This document shows, in pieces, positions 32,479 to 41,145 of a DNA stretch of 46,251 bases. Within the stretch, counting starts at the first letter, position 1. Each line of letters starts with the position of its first letter. Location: contig NZ_JAIZDA010000029.1 in NCBI RefSeq assembly GCF_020404405.1, forward strand, positions 1 through 46,251. The letters run 5' to 3'. A program made the position numbers and the translations under genes. This DNA is from Novosphingobium sp. FKTRR1 (GTDB lineage: Bacteria > Pseudomonadota > Alphaproteobacteria > Sphingomonadales > Sphingomonadaceae). The notes beneath the pieces were generated by a model that was given only the letters and a program-made list of their open reading frames with translations, was not told where the DNA came from and did not search any database.

Positions 32479-33137
32479 TCCATCCCCCGCAGCAGCGCGC
32501 GCAGTTCGGTCATCGAAGTGGCGACCGCCTCGGCACCGGCCTCGATCAGTTCGTGCGGCGGATGATAGCCCCAGTCGACGCCCAGCGCGCGCACCCCGGC
32601 GTTGACCGCCATCGCCATGTCATAAGTGGTGTCGCCGATCATCGCGGTAGCCGCAGGCGCCGCGCCGGTATCGGCAAGGCACGCCTCGATCATCGAGGGG
32701 TGCGGCTTTGACGGGTGCCGGTCGGCAGTGTGCAGCGTGACGAAGTGGCCCGACAGGCCATGCGTGGCAAGGCAATGCGCCAGCCCCCGATCGCTCTTGC
32801 CGGTGGCCACGCCCAGCAGCCATCCGTCGGCGGCCAGTTCCTCGATCAGCGCGGCGATCCCGGCATAAAGCGGCTCGCCCACTTGCCCGGCCTCGCGCCG
32901 CGAACGGAAGGCGTCCTTGTAGAGTTGCGCCAGTTCGGCATGGAGCGCGGTGTCATCGGTCGGAGCCAGACGGCGCATCGCCTCGGGCAGCGACAGGCCG
33001 ACGACCCGGCGGGTGGCGGCGCGCGGCGGCGGGGCAAGGCCCGCTGCGACAAAGGCGGTATCCATCGCCGCGCCGATGTCGGACTGGCTGTCCACCAGCG
33101 TGCCGTCGCAATCGAATATGGCCAGACGCAAGGTCAC
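32475..33137 (-). CDS. HAD-IA family hydrolase
   Basis: Phosphatase-type haloacid dehalogenase fold protein of 220 residues, similar to phosphoglycolate phosphatase or beta-phosphoglucomutase relatives. Motif I is IFDCDGTLVDS (nucleophile Asp9, acid Asp11), motif II the Thr in LLGVATGKSDRG, motif III Lys in HPSKPHPSM, and motif IV IGDTTYDMAMAVNAG. The cap domain is helical. The substrate is not determinable. It lies 13 bases after the FMN-binding protein gene and overlaps the small membrane protein gene. Confidence 0.92.
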   Translation of the reverse strand: MTLRLAIFDCDGTLVDSQSDIGAAMDTAFVAAGLAPPPRAATRRVVGLSLPEAMRRLAPTDDTALHAELAQLYKDAFRSRREAGQVGEPLYAGIAALIEELAADGWLLGVATGKSDRGLAHCLATHGLSGHFVTLHTADRHPSKPHPSMIEACLADTGAAPAATAMIGDTTYDMAMAVNAGVRALGVDWGYHPPHELIEAGAEAVATSMTELRALLRGME

Positions 33138-33150
33138 GGTCGCAAACTCC

Positions 33151-33792
33151 TCAACCCGCCAGATTGCGCATCAGTTGCGCCATGGCGACCGAACCCTGCG
33201 CCTCAAGCCCGGCGATCACGCGCGCGCGTTCGTCGGCGGGCTTGTTCTGCGACAGCTTGAAGGTCGGGCGCCAAGCCGCGATTTCCAGTTCGAAGCCGAC
33301 GATCGCATCGAGCATCCGGCCAAGCGGGGCAGGGGCCATCTTGGCCATCGTCCACGGCGCGCCTGCATCGGTGACAAGCGCTTCCTGCCGGGCGGACAGC
33401 GCTTCGAGCAGGGCGATCAGCCCGTCGCGCTCCATCTTGCGCACCCGGCCTTCGAGTTCGAGCGCGACGTAATTCCACGTCGGCACCTGATCGGCGGCGG
33501 CATACCAGCGCGGCGAGACATAGGCGTCTGGCCCGTTGATCAGCGCCAGCGCGTTCGCTCCGTCAAGGTGGCGGGTCAGCGCATTGCCGCGCGCCAGATG
33601 GAACTGCACCGCGCCATCGCCGGTCGACAGCAACGGCGTGTGCGCCACGCGCGGACCATCGGGCGTGGGCAGGAACACCATGCCAAAGCCGACTTGCGCG
33701 ATCAGCGCCTCATGCAGCGCGCGCGCCGCCGCCTCGTCACCCGACAAGCCATCGGGCCCGGCGGTGCGGCGAAAGGCGGCGTTGGGATGCAT
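33151..33792 (-). CDS. FMN-binding negative transcriptional regulator, PaiB family
   Basis: Split-barrel flavin-binding protein of 213 residues. Family marks are AHTPLL near residue 50, FHLARGNALTRHL, DAYVSPRWYAAADQVPTWNYVALELEG, which is diagnostic, and IVGFELEIAAWRPTFKLSQNKP at the C-terminal side. In Bacillus, PaiB represses sporulation and protease genes; in proteobacteria the role is unclear. The start at 33792 shares one base with the rluC stop (TGATG), so translation is coupled. Confidence 0.9.
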   Translation of the reverse strand: MHPNAAFRRTAGPDGLSGDEAAARALHEALIAQVGFGMVFLPTPDGPRVAHTPLLSTGDGAVQFHLARGNALTRHLDGANALALINGPDAYVSPRWYAAADQVPTWNYVALELEGRVRKMERDGLIALLEALSARQEALVTDAGAPWTMAKMAPAPLGRMLDAIVGFELEIAAWRPTFKLSQNKPADERARVIAGLEAQGSVAMAQLMRNLAG

Positions 33793-35273
33793 CAGCGGCG
33801 GGGTCCGGAACTGCGGGGACCGGAGCTGCGCGGGCCGGAACTGCGGGGGCCAGAGCTACGGGGGCCGTCAGAACGAGGTCCGTCAGAACGCGGGCCGTCA
33901 GAACGAGGACTGGCAGAACGAGGTCCGGTCGAACGCGGGCCATCGGTCTTGCGCGCAGCGGCGGGCTTGCCAAAGGTCTTGCCGCCAGCGGGCCGCTCGC
34001 CTTCCGCGCTGCGTCCTTCGGGCCGGGCATAGACTTTGCCGGCAGAGGCGCGCGGGCCGCCCGTGCTGGACTTGGCGCCGGGCTTGCCGCCAGCGCGGGC
34101 TGCGGGCTTGGCGCCGGTCCGTGCGGCGGGTTTGCCATAGACGGCCGCAGCGGCGCGCTGACCGGTGGGCTTGCGCGAGGGCGAGGGATCGTCCGCGCGC
34201 TTGCGGCGTTCGCCCCGGCGTTCCTTGCGGTATTCCTTGGAATGGGCCTTGGCCGCGCGCTTCTGCACGTCCTTTTCGGTTTCCAGCTTGATCGGATCGA
34301 GCGGCAGGTCGCCCTCGCTCTCCTCGAAGCCCAGTTGCGCCATGCTCGCGGCAAAGTGGGCGGGCAGCGGCGCGGTCACGTCGATCAGGTCGCCTTCGGG
34401 ATGCGGAATGCGCAGGCGCCGGGCGTGGAGATGCATCTTGCGGCTGATGCTGCCGGTCAGGAACGCGGCCTGCCCGCCGTACTTGCCATCGCCCACGATC
34501 GGGTGGCCGATGGCGGCCATGTGCACGCGCAACTGGTGGGTGCGCCCGGTCAGCGGTTGCAGTTCGACCCAGCACGCGGCGTTTCCGGCGCGGCTGATGA
34601 TGCGATAGCGGGTGCGCGCGGACTGGCCCTGTTCGCTTTCGTCGACCATCATCTTTTCACCGCCCGTGCCCGGCTGCTTGGCCAGCGGCAGTTCGATCAG
34701 CCCGTCCTTCACATCGGGCACGCCGGTGATCAGCGCCCAGTAGATCTTCTTGGCGGTGCGCCCCGAAAAGTGCCGCGCAAAGTACGCCGCGCTGCCCGGC
34801 GTGCGCGCGATCAGCAGCACGCCCGAGGTGTCCTTGTCGAGCCGGTGGACCAGCCGCGGGCGCGGACCGGTGTCACTGGCAAAGGCATCGAGCAGGCCGT
34901 CGACATGCTCGTGCGTGCCGCTGCCGCCTTGCGTGGCAAGGCCGGGCGGCTTGTTGAGGATGATCGCGGCGCGGTCCTGTTCCAGCACCATGCTGGTGGC
35001 CAGTTCCAGCTGTTCCTCGGTCAGCGGCTTGCGCACGGCGGCGCCGCGCGGGCCGGGGGGCAGCGAACCGCCCGGCGGCACGCGCAGCACTTGCCCGGCG
35101 GCAAGCCGGGTGTCGACTTCGGCGCGCTTGCCATCGACGCGGATCTGGCCGGTACGCGCCCAGCGCGACACCGTGGCAAAGCCGACGGTCGGCAGGTGGC
35201 GCTTGAACCAGCGGTCCAACCGCACGCCTTCGTCGTCGCGGCCGACGGTGAACTGGCGGACGTCATCACTCAT
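33792..35273 (-). CDS. RluA/RluC family pseudouridine synthase with long repetitive tail
   Basis: rRNA pseudouridine synthase, 493 residues. The N-terminal S4-type RNA-binding domain (about 15-75) is followed by the catalytic domain with LVHRLDKDTSGVLLIA (catalytic Asp146), YWALITGVP, and LQPLTGRTHQLRVHMAAIGHPIVGDGKYGG. The enzymatic core ends near residue 320. About 170 residues of basic low-complexity sequence follow (KRAAKAHSKEYRKERRGERRKR, then Lys/Pro/Gly/Ala-rich), ending in ten five-residue units of the type S/D-GPRS. Most homologues end soon after the core or have shorter tails; this one may bind RNA. The start overlaps the crcB stop as ATGA. Confidence 0.92.
   Translation of the reverse strand: MSDDVRQFTVGRDDEGVRLDRWFKRHLPTVGFATVSRWARTGQIRVDGKRAEVDTRLAAGQVLRVPPGGSLPPGPRGAAVRKPLTEEQLELATSMVLEQDRAAIILNKPPGLATQGGSGTHEHVDGLLDAFASDTGPRPRLVHRLDKDTSGVLLIARTPGSAAYFARHFSGRTAKKIYWALITGVPDVKDGLIELPLAKQPGTGGEKMMVDESEQGQSARTRYRIISRAGNAACWVELQPLTGRTHQLRVHMAAIGHPIVGDGKYGGQAAFLTGSISRKMHLHARRLRIPHPEGDLIDVTAPLPAHFAASMAQLGFEESEGDLPLDPIKLETEKDVQKRAAKAHSKEYRKERRGERRKRADDPSPSRKPTGQRAAAAVYGKPAARTGAKPAARAGGKPGAKSSTGGPRASAGKVYARPEGRSAEGERPAGGKTFGKPAAARKTDGPRSTGPRSASPRSDGPRSDGPRSDGPRSSGPRSSGPRSSGPRSSGPRR
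33795..33944 (-). repeat. 15-base tandem repeats encoding the rluC tail
   Basis: Ten consecutive 15-base units encode DGPRS, TGPRS, ASPRS, three DGPRS, and four SGPRS-type units at the C terminus. The copies nearest the stop are the most alike, consistent with recent expansion by slippage. These are coding repeats, not CRISPR. Confidence 0.85.
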
Positions 35274-35680
35274 GCAAAAACCCTTATCGTAAACAGGCCC
35301 AGGAACAGGGAGGCGAACCCGGCCAGCAACGACACTCCGACATAGACCATGGCCATGCCCAAAGCGCCGCGCTCGACAAACAGCGCAAATTCAAGCGCAA
35401 ACGAAGAAAACGTGGTATATCCCCCCAGCACGCCGACAGCCAGCAGCAGGCGCAGACCCTCGCCACCGGGGCCAAAGCGCGCCAGCCAGCCGGTCAGCAG
35501 GCCCATCGCCAGACTGCCCAGCACGTTGGCGGTCAGCGTCGCCCACGGAAAGGCGCTGGCCGCGATCGGCCCGATTGCGGCGGTCCACGCGCGCCCGGTC
35601 AGAAAGCGCAGCCACGCACCCAGCGCGCCGCCACCGGCGACGTAAAGCGAGGCGATCGGAAATGTCGGAGGGGAACTCAT
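35270..35680 (-). CDS. crcB: Fluoride ion exporter CrcB/Fluc
   Basis: Dual-topology fluoride channel of the inner membrane, 136 residues with four transmembrane helices. Conserved segments are GGGALGAWLRFLTG in TM1, ATLTANVLGSLAMGLL in TM2 (the Asn lining the pore), and GVLGGYTTFSSFALE in TM3 with the Phe box and the central sodium-site Thr. The last helix is about 108-132. No fluoride riboswitch was recognised in the upstream region. The stop overlaps the rluC start. It heads the minus-strand cluster to atp12. Confidence 0.93.
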   Translation of the reverse strand: MSSPPTFPIASLYVAGGGALGAWLRFLTGRAWTAAIGPIAASAFPWATLTANVLGSLAMGLLTGWLARFGPGGEGLRLLLAVGVLGGYTTFSSFALEFALFVERGALGMAMVYVGVSLLAGFASLFLGLFTIRVFA

Positions 35681-35900
35681 TGCCGACCCCTTAGCCGTGA
35701 AGCGTCACAAATGCACGAGTTTGCTTCAAGGCAATTTGCTTGCACCCTTGCCATCGCCGGGGGGAATCGCTATCGGGCCGCAAGTTCGTGCCGGTCCTGA
35801 ACGGATTCGGCGCATTTGGTGTTTTTGGAAATCATGAGTCACTCCCGCCGTTAAGGCATTGGCGGGCTCTGGCTCCCGGATAATCGAGGTGTAGCGGTTT

Positions 35901-36107
35901 ATGCAGATTCTCGTTCGCGACAACAATGTCGACCAGGCCCTTCGCGCGCTCAAGAAGAAGCTGCAGCGTGAGGGCGTGTATCGCGAGATGAAGCTGCGCC
36001 GTCACTTTGAAAAGCCTTCGGAAAAGCGTGCCCGCGAAAAGGCTGCCGCCGTTCGCCGCGCCCGCAAGCTTGAGCGCAAGCGCGCTGAGCGCGACGGCGC
36101 GAAGTAG
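35901..36107 (+). CDS. rpsU: 30S ribosomal protein S21
   Basis: Small basic ribosomal protein of 68 residues with the canonical start MQILVRDNNVDQALRALKKKLQREG, then REMKLRRHFEKPSEKRAREKAAA and a basic tail. A GAGGTG site lies ten bases upstream of the ATG at 35901. The 220-base upstream region (35681-35900) carries the promoters of crcB and rpsU and a small CCCGCC/GGCGGG inverted repeat at 35844-35866; nothing else is recognised there. Confidence 0.97.
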   Translation: MQILVRDNNVDQALRALKKKLQREGVYREMKLRRHFEKPSEKRAREKAAAVRRARKLERKRAERDGAK

Positions 36108-36194
36108 GCGGTTCGGGCCACGGCTGCGGGGCGCCCGTTCGCTCCGCCACTGGCCCATCTAATCGCTTGCAGCCGATCGCCCGGTCGGCTTAGA

Positions 36195-36222
36195 GGGCGC
36201 CGTATGTTTGCGGCGCCCTTTT
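36195..36222 (+). terminator. Rho-independent terminator after rpsU
   Basis: GGGCGCCG (36195-36202) and CGGCGCCC (36211-36218) form a perfect 8-base stem with an eight-base loop, followed directly by TTTT. It lies 87 bases past the rpsU stop. Confidence 0.9.
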
Positions 36223-36317
36223 GCGTGTCCGGCCCTGCGGTCGCGCGCTGATTCGGCTGTCGCGCGTTCGAATCACTGGTACCCGGACTTCGGGGGCAAC
36301 CCAAAAAAGGGATAACG

Positions 36318-36896
36318 ATGTCGGAAATCACCCGCGTGCCGCTGCAGCCCGTCGCCAAGGGCTCGCTTACCAAGCTCTGGATCGGTGTGGCGCTGGCCCT
36401 GTCGCTGGGCGGCGCGGTCGCCTATGGCAGCCGTACCCGCTCGCTTGAGATCGACACGATCAAGGTGGGCCAGGGCGCCAAGCCGGGTCTGGGCGATGTC
36501 GTACTGGTCAACTATGTCGGCACGCTGGCCAACGGCAAGGAATTCGATCGCGGCGAAAAGGTCGCCATGCCGGTCGAAGGCGTGATCCCCGGCTTCAGCA
36601 AGGGGCTGCAGCAGATGCAGCGCGGCGGCAAGTACAAGATCGTGATCCCGGCCGCGCTGGGCTATGGCGCCGAAGAGAAGAAGAACCCGCAGACCGGCGA
36701 AGTCGTCATCCCCGCCAACAGCGAACTGACCTTCACGGTCGAACTGGTCGACTTCAAGAACCGCGCCGAAATCGAGCAGCAGCGTCGGCTGATCCAGCAG
36801 ATGCAGCAGCAGATGGGCGCCGGACAGGGCGCTCCGGGTGGCGCGATGCCGGGCATGCCCGGTGCTGGCGGGCCCGAAGGCGCGCCGCAGCAATAA
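36318..36896 (+). CDS. FKBP-type peptidyl-prolyl cis-trans isomerase
   Basis: Membrane-anchored folding catalyst of 192 residues. One N-terminal transmembrane segment (about 19-38, LWIGVALALSLGGAVAYG) puts the FKBP domain (about 45-150) in the periplasm. The domain carries DVVLVNYVGTLANGKEFDRG, GVIPGFSKGLQQMQRGGKYKIVIPAALGYG and IPANSELTFTVELVD, which hold the active-site aromatic and aliphatic residues. The tail is rich in Gln, Gly, Met and Pro. AAAGGGATAACG precedes the ATG. Confidence 0.94.
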   Translation: MSEITRVPLQPVAKGSLTKLWIGVALALSLGGAVAYGSRTRSLEIDTIKVGQGAKPGLGDVVLVNYVGTLANGKEFDRGEKVAMPVEGVIPGFSKGLQQMQRGGKYKIVIPAALGYGAEEKKNPQTGEVVIPANSELTFTVELVDFKNRAEIEQQRRLIQQMQQQMGAGQGAPGGAMPGMPGAGGPEGAPQQ

Positions 36897-37056
36897 GGTT
36901 TGCCGCCGGAGTGCATCCCATGCGGTGGCACCCCGGCTTGCAGGCTGGCGCGCTGGCCTTACGGTTCCGCGCCATGGCCGCCCGCCTGATTCTGCCCATC
37001 CGATTCCGCCAGTCCCATCAAATTCCGCCAGTCCAAAGCGCGCAGGAAGGACATTC

Positions 37057-37359
37057 ATGTCGGTAGATACCGCCACCGTGGCCAAGATCGCCTCGCTGGC
37101 CCGCATCAAGGTGACCGAAGCCGATCTTGAGGCGATGGTCCCCGAACTCAACGGCATTCTCGCCTGGGTCGAACAACTCGGCGAGGTTGACGTGACCGGG
37201 GTCGAGCCGATGACCGCCGTCATCCCCAACACGCTGCGCCTGCGCGAAGACGTGGTAAATGCCGACCCGCTGACCGGCGGCGACGTGCGCGACAAAGTGC
37301 TGGCCAACGCGCCCGCACCCGAACACGGCTTCTTTGGCGTGCCCAAGGTGATCGAATAA
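37057..37359 (+). CDS. gatC: Aspartyl/glutamyl-tRNA amidotransferase subunit C
   Basis: Small subunit (100 residues) that clamps GatA and GatB in the tRNA-dependent amidotransferase. It has the family start VAKIASLARIKVTEADLEAMVPELNGILAWVEQL and the end NAPAPEHGFFGVPKVIE. AGGAAGGA lies eight bases before the ATG. Its TAA shares one base with the gatA ATG. In the 160-base gap upstream, ATTCCGCCAGTCC occurs twice (37002-37014 and 37021-37034 region) without known role. Confidence 0.95.
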   Translation: MSVDTATVAKIASLARIKVTEADLEAMVPELNGILAWVEQLGEVDVTGVEPMTAVIPNTLRLREDVVNADPLTGGDVRDKVLANAPAPEHGFFGVPKVIE

Positions 37360-38858
37360 TGACCGCGCTGACAGATCTTACCGTCACGGCGCTGCGCGAT
37401 GGCGTGGCGCAGGGCGAATTCACCGCCACCGAAGTGGCCACTGCCTTCAACGCCGCGGTGGCCGAGGCGCAAGGCGCGCTCAACGCCTTCATCGTCACCA
37501 CGCCTGAAAAGGCGCTGGATGCGGCGGCCAGAGTCGATGCCGACCGCGCCGCGGGCAAGCCGCTGGGCAAGCTGGCGGGCGTGCCGATCGGCATGAAGGA
37601 CTTGTTCGCAACGCAAGGCACGCAGACCACTGCTGCCAGCCACATCCTCGAAGGGTTCGTGCCGCAGTACGAATCGACCGTCAGCCAGAAGCTGTGGGAC
37701 GCGGGCGCGGGCATGCTGGGCAAGCTCAACCTCGATCAGTTCGCGATGGGCTCCTCGAACGAGACGAGCGCGTTCGGCAACGTGATCTCGCCCTGGCGCC
37801 GTCCCGATGGCCAGGGTGGGCTCGACACCGCAGCCCTTGCTCCCGGCGGCTCGTCGGGCGGCTCGTCCGCTGCGGTTGCCGCGCGCATCGTGCCCGCCGC
37901 CACCGGCACCGACACCGGCGGCTCGATCCGCCAGCCCGCCGCCTTCACCGGCATTTCGGGGATCAAGCCGACGTATGGCCGCTGCTCGCGCTGGGGCATC
38001 GTGGCGTTCGCCTCCAGTCTGGATCAGGCCGGACCGATGGCCCGCGACGTGGCCGATTGCGCGCTGCTGCTCGAAACGATGGCGGGCTTCGACCCCAAGG
38101 ATTCGACCAGCCTCAACCTGCCGGTGCCCGATTGGAGCGCCGCTCTTTCCGCCGATCTGCGCGGCAAGAAGGTGGGCATCCCGCGCGAATACCGCATCGA
38201 AGGCCTCAACGCCGATGTCGCCAAAAGCTGGGACGATGGCATCGCCTGGCTCAAGGACGCAGGCGCCGAAGTGGTCGATGTGTCGCTGCCGCACACCAAG
38301 TACGCGCTGCCGACGTATTACATCATCGCGCCTGCCGAAGCCTCGTCCAACCTCGCCCGCTATGACGGCGTGCGCTATGGTCTGCGCGATCTGCCCGACC
38401 ATGCCGGTTTGCAGGACATGTACGCCGCCACCCGCGCAGCCGGGTTCGGGGCTGAGGTCAAGCGCCGCATCCTGATCGGCACGTATGTGCTCTCGGCGGG
38501 TTTCTATGACGCCTACTACACGCAGGCGCAGAAGGTCCGCACGCTGATCGCGCGCGACTTCACCGAGGCCTTTGCCCAGTGCGACGTGATCCTGACGCCG
38601 ACCGCACCGTCATCGGCCTTTGCCTTGGGCGAAAAGAGCGCCGACCCGCTGGAAATGTACCTGAACGACGTGTTCTCGGTGCCCGCCAGCCTGGCGGGGC
38701 TGCCCGCCATGTCGGTGCCCGCGGGCCTTGACAGCACCGGCCTGCCGCTCGGCCTGCACCTGATCGGCAAGCCGTTCGACGAACAGGGCGTGCTGAACGC
38801 AGGGCTCGCGCTCGAACAGCGCGCTGCATTTACGGCACGACCGAAGAAGTGGTGGTAA
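37359..38858 (+). CDS. gatA: Aspartyl/glutamyl-tRNA amidotransferase subunit A
   Basis: Amidase subunit that releases ammonia from glutamine for transamidation of Glu-tRNA-Gln or Asp-tRNA-Asn. The 499 residues contain the amidase signature with Lys80 (PIGMKDLF), cis-Ser in PGGSSGGSSAAVAARI (Ser165) and nucleophile Ser189 in DTGGSIRQPAAF. Length and order match the family. It overlaps gatC by one base, and gatB starts one base after its stop. Confidence 0.97.
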   Translation: MTALTDLTVTALRDGVAQGEFTATEVATAFNAAVAEAQGALNAFIVTTPEKALDAAARVDADRAAGKPLGKLAGVPIGMKDLFATQGTQTTAASHILEGFVPQYESTVSQKLWDAGAGMLGKLNLDQFAMGSSNETSAFGNVISPWRRPDGQGGLDTAALAPGGSSGGSSAAVAARIVPAATGTDTGGSIRQPAAFTGISGIKPTYGRCSRWGIVAFASSLDQAGPMARDVADCALLLETMAGFDPKDSTSLNLPVPDWSAALSADLRGKKVGIPREYRIEGLNADVAKSWDDGIAWLKDAGAEVVDVSLPHTKYALPTYYIIAPAEASSNLARYDGVRYGLRDLPDHAGLQDMYAATRAAGFGAEVKRRILIGTYVLSAGFYDAYYTQAQKVRTLIARDFTEAFAQCDVILTPTAPSSAFALGEKSADPLEMYLNDVFSVPASLAGLPAMSVPAGLDSTGLPLGLHLIGKPFDEQGVLNAGLALEQRAAFTARPKKWW

Positions 38859-38859
38859 T

Positions 38860-40356
38860 ATGAGCAGCTATCGCATCCATGGCGCAACGGGCGAATGGGA
38901 GGTCGTTATCGGCCTTGAGGTTCATGCCCAGATCACCACGCAGGCCAAGCTGTTTTCGGGCTCGGCCACCGCGTTCGGGGCAGAGCCGAACACGCAGGTC
39001 AGTCTGGTCGACGCGGCCATGCCCGGCATGCTGCCCGTGCTGAACGGCGAATGCATCCGGCAGGCGGTGCGCACCGGCATTGCCATCAACGCGCAGATCA
39101 ACGCCTGGTCGCGGTTCGATCGCAAGAACTACTTCTACGCCGATCTGCCGCAGGGCTACCAGATCAGCCAGTTGTACCACCCGCTGGTGGGCGAGGGCTA
39201 TCTTGACATCGAAGCCGATGAAAAGGCGGGGATTCCCGTCGCCAAGCGGATCGGTGTGGAGCGCATCCACGTGGAGCAGGACGCGGGCAAGCTGATGCAC
39301 GATCAGCACCCGACGATGTCCTATGTCGACCTCAACCGCTCGGGCGTGGCGCTGATGGAAATCGTCAGCCGCCCCGACATGACCAGCCCCGCCGAAGCGG
39401 GCGCGTACTTGTCGAAGCTGCGCACGATCCTGCGCTATGTCGGCAGTTGCGATGGCAACATGGATCAGGGCAGCATGCGCGCCGACGTGAACGTGTCGGT
39501 GCGCCGCCCCGGTGAGCCGCTCGGCACGCGGACAGAGACCAAGAACGTCAACTCGGTGCGCTTCGTCATGGCCGCGATCGAGCATGAGGCGAACCGGCAG
39601 GTCGACGTGTTGGAGGCCGGCGGCAAGATCGTGCAGGAAACCCGCCTGTTCGACCCCGACACCGGCACCACCCGGTCGATGCGCAGCAAGGAAGACGCGC
39701 ACGATTACCGCTACTTCCCCGATCCCGATCTGCTGCCGCTGGTGCTGGAAGCCGCGTTCATCGAGGAATGCCGCCAGAGCCTGCCCGAACTGCCCGATGC
39801 CAAGCGCGCGCGCTACGAACAGGCGCTGGGCCTGTCGGCCTATAACGCGGCGGTGCTGACGGCGGACGTGGAAACCGCGCGCTGGTTCGAGCGCCTGGTC
39901 GCGCTTACCGCCAGCAAGCAGGGCAAGGCCGAGGCCGACGTGGCCAAGCAGGCCGCCAACTGGCTGACCAGCGAACTGTTCGGCGCGTTGAACAAGCTGG
40001 GCAAGGGATTGCTCGACAGCCCGATCGGCCCCGAAGCCGCCGCCGAATTGCTGGCATTGGTCGGCAACGCCACGATTTCTGGCTCCATCGCCAAGCAAGT
40101 GCTGGAAAAGATGCTTGAAACCGGTGACGGCGCGGGCGAAATCGTCGAGCGCGAAGGGCTCAAGCAGACCACCGACACCGGCGCCATCGAAGCGGCGGCC
40201 GATGCCGTGCTGGCCGCCAACGCCGACAAGGTGGAACAGTACAAGGGCGGCAAGGAAGCGCTGTTCGGGTTCTTCGTCGGCCAGACGATGAAGGCCCTGC
40301 AAGGCAAGGGCAACCCGCAACTGGTCAATCAGGTGCTGAAGGCAAAGCTTGGCTGA
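38860..40356 (+). CDS. gatB: Aspartyl/glutamyl-tRNA amidotransferase subunit B
   Basis: tRNA-binding kinase-like subunit that activates misacylated Glu-tRNA-Gln or Asp-tRNA-Asn, 498 residues. Signature parts are WEVVIGLEVHAQITTQAKLFSG, FDRKNYFYADLPQGYQISQ, HEQD-like VEQDAGKLMHD, DLNRSGVALMEIVSRPD and TETKNVNSVRFV; the C-terminal YqeY-like helical domain ends GNPQLVNQVLKAKLG. It completes gatCAB. Its presence implies that Gln- or Asn-tRNA is made by the indirect route. Confidence 0.97.
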   Translation: MSSYRIHGATGEWEVVIGLEVHAQITTQAKLFSGSATAFGAEPNTQVSLVDAAMPGMLPVLNGECIRQAVRTGIAINAQINAWSRFDRKNYFYADLPQGYQISQLYHPLVGEGYLDIEADEKAGIPVAKRIGVERIHVEQDAGKLMHDQHPTMSYVDLNRSGVALMEIVSRPDMTSPAEAGAYLSKLRTILRYVGSCDGNMDQGSMRADVNVSVRRPGEPLGTRTETKNVNSVRFVMAAIEHEANRQVDVLEAGGKIVQETRLFDPDTGTTRSMRSKEDAHDYRYFPDPDLLPLVLEAAFIEECRQSLPELPDAKRARYEQALGLSAYNAAVLTADVETARWFERLVALTASKQGKAEADVAKQAANWLTSELFGALNKLGKGLLDSPIGPEAAAELLALVGNATISGSIAKQVLEKMLETGDGAGEIVEREGLKQTTDTGAIEAAADAVLAANADKVEQYKGGKEALFGFFVGQTMKALQGKGNPQLVNQVLKAKLG

Positions 40357-40437
40357 CAAGTACTGTGGACGTTCTGCGGCAATCCCTTGCGTGATTTCCC
40401 CTAGCCTGCTTTGAAGGTGGCCTTGGGGGGAGGCATG

Positions 40438-41145
40438 ATGACCCGTTTCAATAGGATTGCCCTGCTGCTGGCAGGTGGTGCGATGGTCTGCGCGCAAGGG
40501 GTTTGCGCGCAAAGCGTGCAGGCGCAACCGGCAGCGGTGGCGGCAGCGGTGGCGGGAACGGAGGCCGCAGCGGTCACGCCGCCGGTCACGTCATCGGTGG
40601 CTGGGCCGGTCGCGGCTCCCGCTCCGGCTTTGGCCCCGGATGGGCTTGAGGCCATTCCGTCGACCGAGGGGCTGGTGGCACCGAAGCTGGATTTCACCGC
40701 GACGCCGCAGGATGAAGCCGACTTCGACAAGTACTTCTATTTCCACCGTGCCAACACCAGCTTTGCCGATGCCTATGCCGACATTCGCGAATGCGATGCG
40801 CTGGCCAGCGGCAGCAGCATCTATCTGGGTGGCAATGCCGGTACCGCCGCTGCCGCTGCGCAATATGGCGTGTTGCCCGCCGCAATCGGCGGTGCGATCG
40901 GCAGCCTTGTGGCAGACGCCATCTTCGGCTCGGCCGCGCGCCGCCAGCAACGCCGCGTCAACATGCGCAACTGCATGGGCTTCAAGCAATATCAGCGCTT
41001 TGGCCTGACTCATGACTTGTGGTCCGCGTTCAACTTCGAAGAAGGCATGGGCCGCAAGCGCGAAGGCGTGCGTAACGAGGCGTTGGCGCTGCAGGCGCTG
41101 GTGGCATCCGGCCCCGCGCCGACGACGAAGGAGTTGGGCCTGTGA
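40438..41145 (+). CDS. Secreted protein with glycine-zipper-like segment, function unknown
   Basis: Exported protein of 235 residues. A signal peptide of about 25 residues ends in the AQGVCAQ/SVQAQ region, then an Ala/Pro-rich linker to about 70. The folded part begins DEADFDKYFYFHRANTSFADAYADI. Near residue 140 comes an Ala/Gly-rich apolar stretch GNAGTAAAAAQYGVLPAAIGGAIGSLVADAIFG, which resembles a glycine zipper, followed by a basic RRQQRRVNMRNCMGF segment. Two mature Cys residues could pair. ATG codons at 40435 and 40438 both follow GGGGAGG; the second has better spacing. It overlaps the next gene as GTGA. Confidence 0.7.
   Translation: MTRFNRIALLLAGGAMVCAQGVCAQSVQAQPAAVAAAVAGTEAAAVTPPVTSSVAGPVAAPAPALAPDGLEAIPSTEGLVAPKLDFTATPQDEADFDKYFYFHRANTSFADAYADIRECDALASGSSIYLGGNAGTAAAAAQYGVLPAAIGGAIGSLVADAIFGSAARRQQRRVNMRNCMGFKQYQRFGLTHDLWSAFNFEEGMGRKREGVRNEALALQALVASGPAPTTKELGL

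Noticed and set aside
33795..33944. CRISPR-like array
   Set aside because: Units are 15 bases without spacers and lie in frame in rluC as GPRS-type codons.
35681..35760. Fluoride riboswitch upstream of crcB
   Set aside because: The conserved pseudoknot elements of the crcB motif could not be found in the short leader.
38830..40527. Minus-strand open frame opposite gatB
   Set aside because: No domain recognised; gatB fills the span with conserved motifs.
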